Shown here: piece by piece, positions 61,001 to 64,000 of the stretch | How the letters are laid out: the number at the start of each line of letters is the position of its first letter | Numbering within the stretch: position 1 is the first letter of the stretch | Assembly (NCBI RefSeq): GCF_010389155.1 | Contig: NC_057765.1 | Span: forward strand, 3,038,001-3,102,000 | Direction: 5' to 3' | Source of the DNA: Erigeron canadensis | Lineage: Eukaryota; Streptophyta; Magnoliopsida; Asterales; Asteraceae | Length of the DNA: 64,000 nucleotides | Made by a program: the position numbers and the translations under genes | Notes under the pieces: generated by a model | The model's database searches: none | Seen by the model: the letters and a program-made list of their open reading frames with translations, nothing else | What the model was told of the DNA's origin: nothing

Positions 61001-63591
61001 AAGTCTTGAACCATACCTGACCGCCTGTATCAGAATCACGCCCGAGCTCCATATTTTCACCACGTATTAACCCATGAAGGCTGTAAAAAAATTGATTATA
61101 AAATCACACCAAAGTTCATAAGGCGGACAAGACACACACAGCAAAACTTAAGGTATTTTCCATTAATTTACACAGGATGTAACAAACAAACCATATGACT
61201 GTCATTTATGGGCTTAAAAGTATGCAAGTTTCCATATTGAAAGTAATGGTGATGATTAGAAAGAAGGGAGAACATCATATATCCCCTTTCTAAACATCAA
61301 AATCACATATTTACCCACTTAAACAATATAATATCATATATATCCAATCTAAATTTTAAAACTATCAATTTTACCCATTTTTATTAATCAACTCATTAAT
61401 GTTCTCATATTTACCCATTTTCTTAATTAAATTCAATAAAATCAATTTTATGTATTTAAATCTTTTTTCCCTCCAATAAATAACATAAAATTGCATTTTA
61501 TAAGATAATTTTACATTGGCCTAAAAATAGCAAAAGGCTTTTGACCATTACAGTGAGCTCGGCCGATTGTTTTTTCTTTTTCTTGCAAATAATTTGTCAT
61601 ATTAATCTACTCATTTATGTTTCTAAATAATAAACGTAATTTGATTATAGCTATGAATTTATTGTTGTCGAATACTGGAGATTTAGTGCAATCTTTTTCT
61701 TTTGTAATGAATGTTATACATGAAACCTAGTAGACTATTAAGTCATACGCTAATAAGGTGCATGATCTGTTTAGCATTGTCATATTAAAATTTTATAATT
61801 ATTAAATTTTCATTGTCCTTTAATACATATATATATATACACATAGTATTTATAATTATAGTTATATCGTACATATTTAAAGTTGAAATAACCCTATAAA
61901 AATGATAGTTTATGTTATTATTATATGAATTAAGGATGATCGAATGATCGATGGGGTATATATATTACAATGAAGAAGGAAAAATGTTTCTTGTGATTAT
62001 ATAATCATATATATAGTTAGTCCAGTAGCTATCGTTAGACTATATGCCTTATGCTTATCATGATAGATTTTAATATTGAATATCAATTTAATGAGTTTAT
62101 TAATAAAATGGGTAAATTTGATAGTTTTAAGGTTTAAATTGGGTATCTATGATATTATGTTGTTTAAGTGGGTAAATATGTGATTTTGATGTTTAAGAAG
62201 GGGATATATGATGTTCTCCCTAGAAAGAAAAATGGGAAAAGAAAAGAAAGGTAAAAGGTAGTTCTGTGTTACATCCACAGGATAAAGGAATTTGACTATG
62301 TATCCTATAATGCTGAAAGTTCACGTATCACAATTAGCTTAGTTACTGGTAAGACTAAATGTTGATTTTGTGAGGCACATACCTTATCAATACAAGATAC
62401 AGTTTTTTTCCCTTTTGTTGATTGACCCATGCCTCCATCGCATCTACAGAACTCATTCTAGGCAAACGGCCTCTGTGGCTATCACCATGAACAGATACAT
62501 CACCAATGGTCTCACCTTTCTCCCCCTCTGATAAGTCCTCTGACATGTCAGCAACCGCTTCTCTGCGACCCTTTTCACGCTCAATACGACGTTTGGCTGC
62601 TCTATTAGCTTCCTCATTCTCAAGCTGACAAACAGACAACATAATAAGTATTAACAAAGTAAATCGAGTCCATAAACCATAGATCATACTGCATAGCATG
62701 GAACATGCCCATGTGTGGCATTTGTATTTACAAATAACATAAATTAATAATTTTTTGGCTTCATCTATGCAAAAAGAGTCCACTTCACTCATGATTTAGG
62801 AAACACTATTTGCAGACAAAATTTGGAAAACAATGAGTGAAGATAAAAGAACTTCGCTCGTGGTTAAATTCAACCGAAAAAAGGCTCCTTGGCCAACATA
62901 TATGGAAATGATTGTGAGTTATCTTAATGTTGAATTTAAAATAGGAGTATCTGTTTAACTGAGAAACACTTGAAACGTCTCATGAACCTTTTGATTTTTG
63001 ACAACACTGCTGAAACTCAAAATCAATTTTGACAACACTGCTGAAACTCAAAATCAAATTAACCACAGAATTATTTTTTTATTTTAAAAGACCAACCACA
63101 AAAGATAGTTGGTTCAAGTTACAAGAAAGACATAACTAACCTTCAAAAATCACTCAAACTACACAAACTTTTGGCATTTAACTTCAAACTCAATATCATA
63201 CAGCAAGAATCCAGATTGTTTATAAAAATCTTCCAATTCCGAAGACAATTACCCTAAATTTAACTTTCATGTTTAACTATTTTATGGAGAAAGTTCATCA
63301 ATCAATGAAAAACACAAACAGTTATTTATATGTTCATATTTCAAAACCGTTTTTAAAATTGAGCTTCTTTTCCCCCTTAAGTTCATATATAAAAGTCAGC
63401 AAGTGGATCGACACCTAGTTACATAAAAATCCAAAGAAAAAAGAACAGCAATTTAAATATATAATGATAAAAGAAAAAGAAGAATAAGAATAAGAAAAAA
63501 CCTGTTTTTTCTGACGAGCTAAATTCCAAATCCTCCAACACATATTCTCAAGCCTGGTGTTCCTCTCTTGAGGACTCCTGGTCGCTTGTGC
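55027..63591 (-). CDS. SPS: Sucrose-phosphate synthase, N-terminal exon missing (beyond window)
   Basis: It makes sucrose 6-phosphate from UDP-glucose and fructose 6-phosphate in the cytosol. Exons on the minus strand: 63502-63591, 62383-62624, 61017-61080, 59888-60586, 59448-59555, 58786-58917, 58527-58703, 57779-57832, 57635-57697, 56390-57289, 56006-56133, 55027-55306. All junctions are GT-AG and in phase; 2937 nt give 978 aa plus stop. Plant SPS proteins run about 1040-1060 aa, so roughly 70 N-terminal residues lie past position 64000. Visible landmarks: [20 protein letters not shown]; the regulatory-serine context [12 protein letters not shown]; the substrate loop GRDSDTGGQ; the GT4 E-x7-E motif EPFGLTLIE; an acidic linker ([17 protein letters not shown]); and the C-terminal phosphatase-like domain ([12 protein letters not shown]). 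The [19 protein letters not shown] linker resembles the SPS A family. No nonsense codon is seen. One intron holds a 955-bp Mutator-type element. Confidence 0.97.
61257..62229. mobile_element. Mutator-type non-autonomous element in an SPS intron
   Basis: The element spans 61266-62220 (955 bp). The ends GGGAGAACATCATATATCCC are the start of terminal inverted repeats of about 130 bp that agree at over 90% by eye. The 9-bp duplication TAGAAAGAA flanks it at 61257-61265 and 62221-62229. The AT-rich interior has no coding capacity. It lies between SPS exons 62383-62624 and 61017-61080. Confidence 0.92.
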
Positions 63592-64000
63592 CTTCATACA
63601 CATACATACAATGATCAATAAGTTTCCAACCACAACCGATATACATAAAGTGAACATTAATAAATATCATTTGCACACATATAACCAGAATATTAACTAC
63701 ACGCCTTTTTCATCCAGTAAATAAATTTACGTATTTTCAAATCTCGTTAAAAGTATCTTATTACAGTTAAAGATAAAATCACATCACAATACATCAACAC
63801 CAAAAGTCCATACATTTGCTACTATATTTCTTTTCGATTTACCTCTCACGCAATGGTCCTGGCACGGTCTGGTGTGGACCGCCCAAGGTTAGCCAAATGA
63901 TAACCTTTTGACAAAATATGTATTTACACACACATACTAATACTAACAATCAAACAGAACAACAAAGCACATACATGAACAATTTTTTCAACATTGGGTC
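63592..64000 (-). other. SPS intron continuing past the window
   Basis: The acceptor of the first visible SPS exon is at 63592. Nothing to the right codes for the SPS N terminus, so the first exon lies beyond 64000. Confidence 0.7.

Noticed and set aside
63840..63900. First SPS exon near the right edge
   Set aside because: The GC-richer stretch does not translate into the SPS N terminus in any minus frame.
1..64000. CRISPR arrays, bacterial operons, rRNA
   Set aside because: Spliced plant genes and plant transposons throughout; no such structure seen.

Overview
This is a window of plant nuclear DNA: AT-rich, with spliced genes using GT-AG introns and a dense layer of plant transposon families. 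The encoded proteins are typical of a eudicot. The transposon mix (a Tekay-like solo LTR starting TGTAACATCCC, many small Helitrons and MITEs, and a GGTCAAAACGGGTC-type intronic repeat) suggests an asterid, perhaps Asteraceae; that placement is a guess from memory.

Genes. Four genes are well supported, and the reading phases close across every junction of the protein-coding ones. (1) A MIR396 precursor on + at about 28.7 kb. (2) A SNAPc SNAP43-type subunit gene on +, 42448-46281, 7 coding exons, 391 aa. (3) The small (gamma) subunit of TFIIA on +, 50525-52122, 3 coding exons, 106 aa, with its own TATA box and a long 5'UTR intron. (4) Sucrose-phosphate synthase on -, 55027-63591, 12 coding exons visible and 978 aa; the N-terminal exon lies beyond the right edge. 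Genes 2 and 3 are neighbours in the same direction and both serve basal transcription. Gene 4 converges on gene 3.

Repeats, left to right. 0-7.4 kb: a relic LTR-like repeat, three Helitron 3' ends, a 918-bp non-autonomous Helitron, several MITEs and a SINE. 7.4-12.8 kb: a possible truncated LTR and a clean 2885-bp solo LTR with the 5-bp target duplication GTGAC. 13.8-20.5 kb: a T-rich minisatellite, several tRNA-derived SINEs and a 360-bp tandem duplication. 21.3-26.4 kb: a second Helitron, a palindromic MITE and a broken Tat-lineage Ty3/Gypsy element (LTR, PBS, protease, RT and RNase H present; gag, integrase and 3' LTR gone). 26.6-38.7 kb: SINEs, the MIR396 gene, a small hairpin, a MITE with a 9-bp target duplication, a 287-bp solo LTR, a PPR relic and an AT-rich element. 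38.7-42.4 kb: a nest in which a Helitron lies in a CACTA element, which lies in a Mutator-type foldback element, ending 84 bp before the SNAP43 start codon. 47.5-53 kb: an RPA-like relic, a SINE and another Helitron end. A 955-bp Mutator-type element sits inside an SPS intron.

No rRNA, tRNA gene or CRISPR array is supported. I do not see a wholly new system. The most unusual items are the three-level nest in front of SNAP43, the two-level acidic repeat at the SNAP43 C terminus, the compensated base change in the MIR396 duplex, and the repeat family that occupies many introns of all three protein-coding genes.
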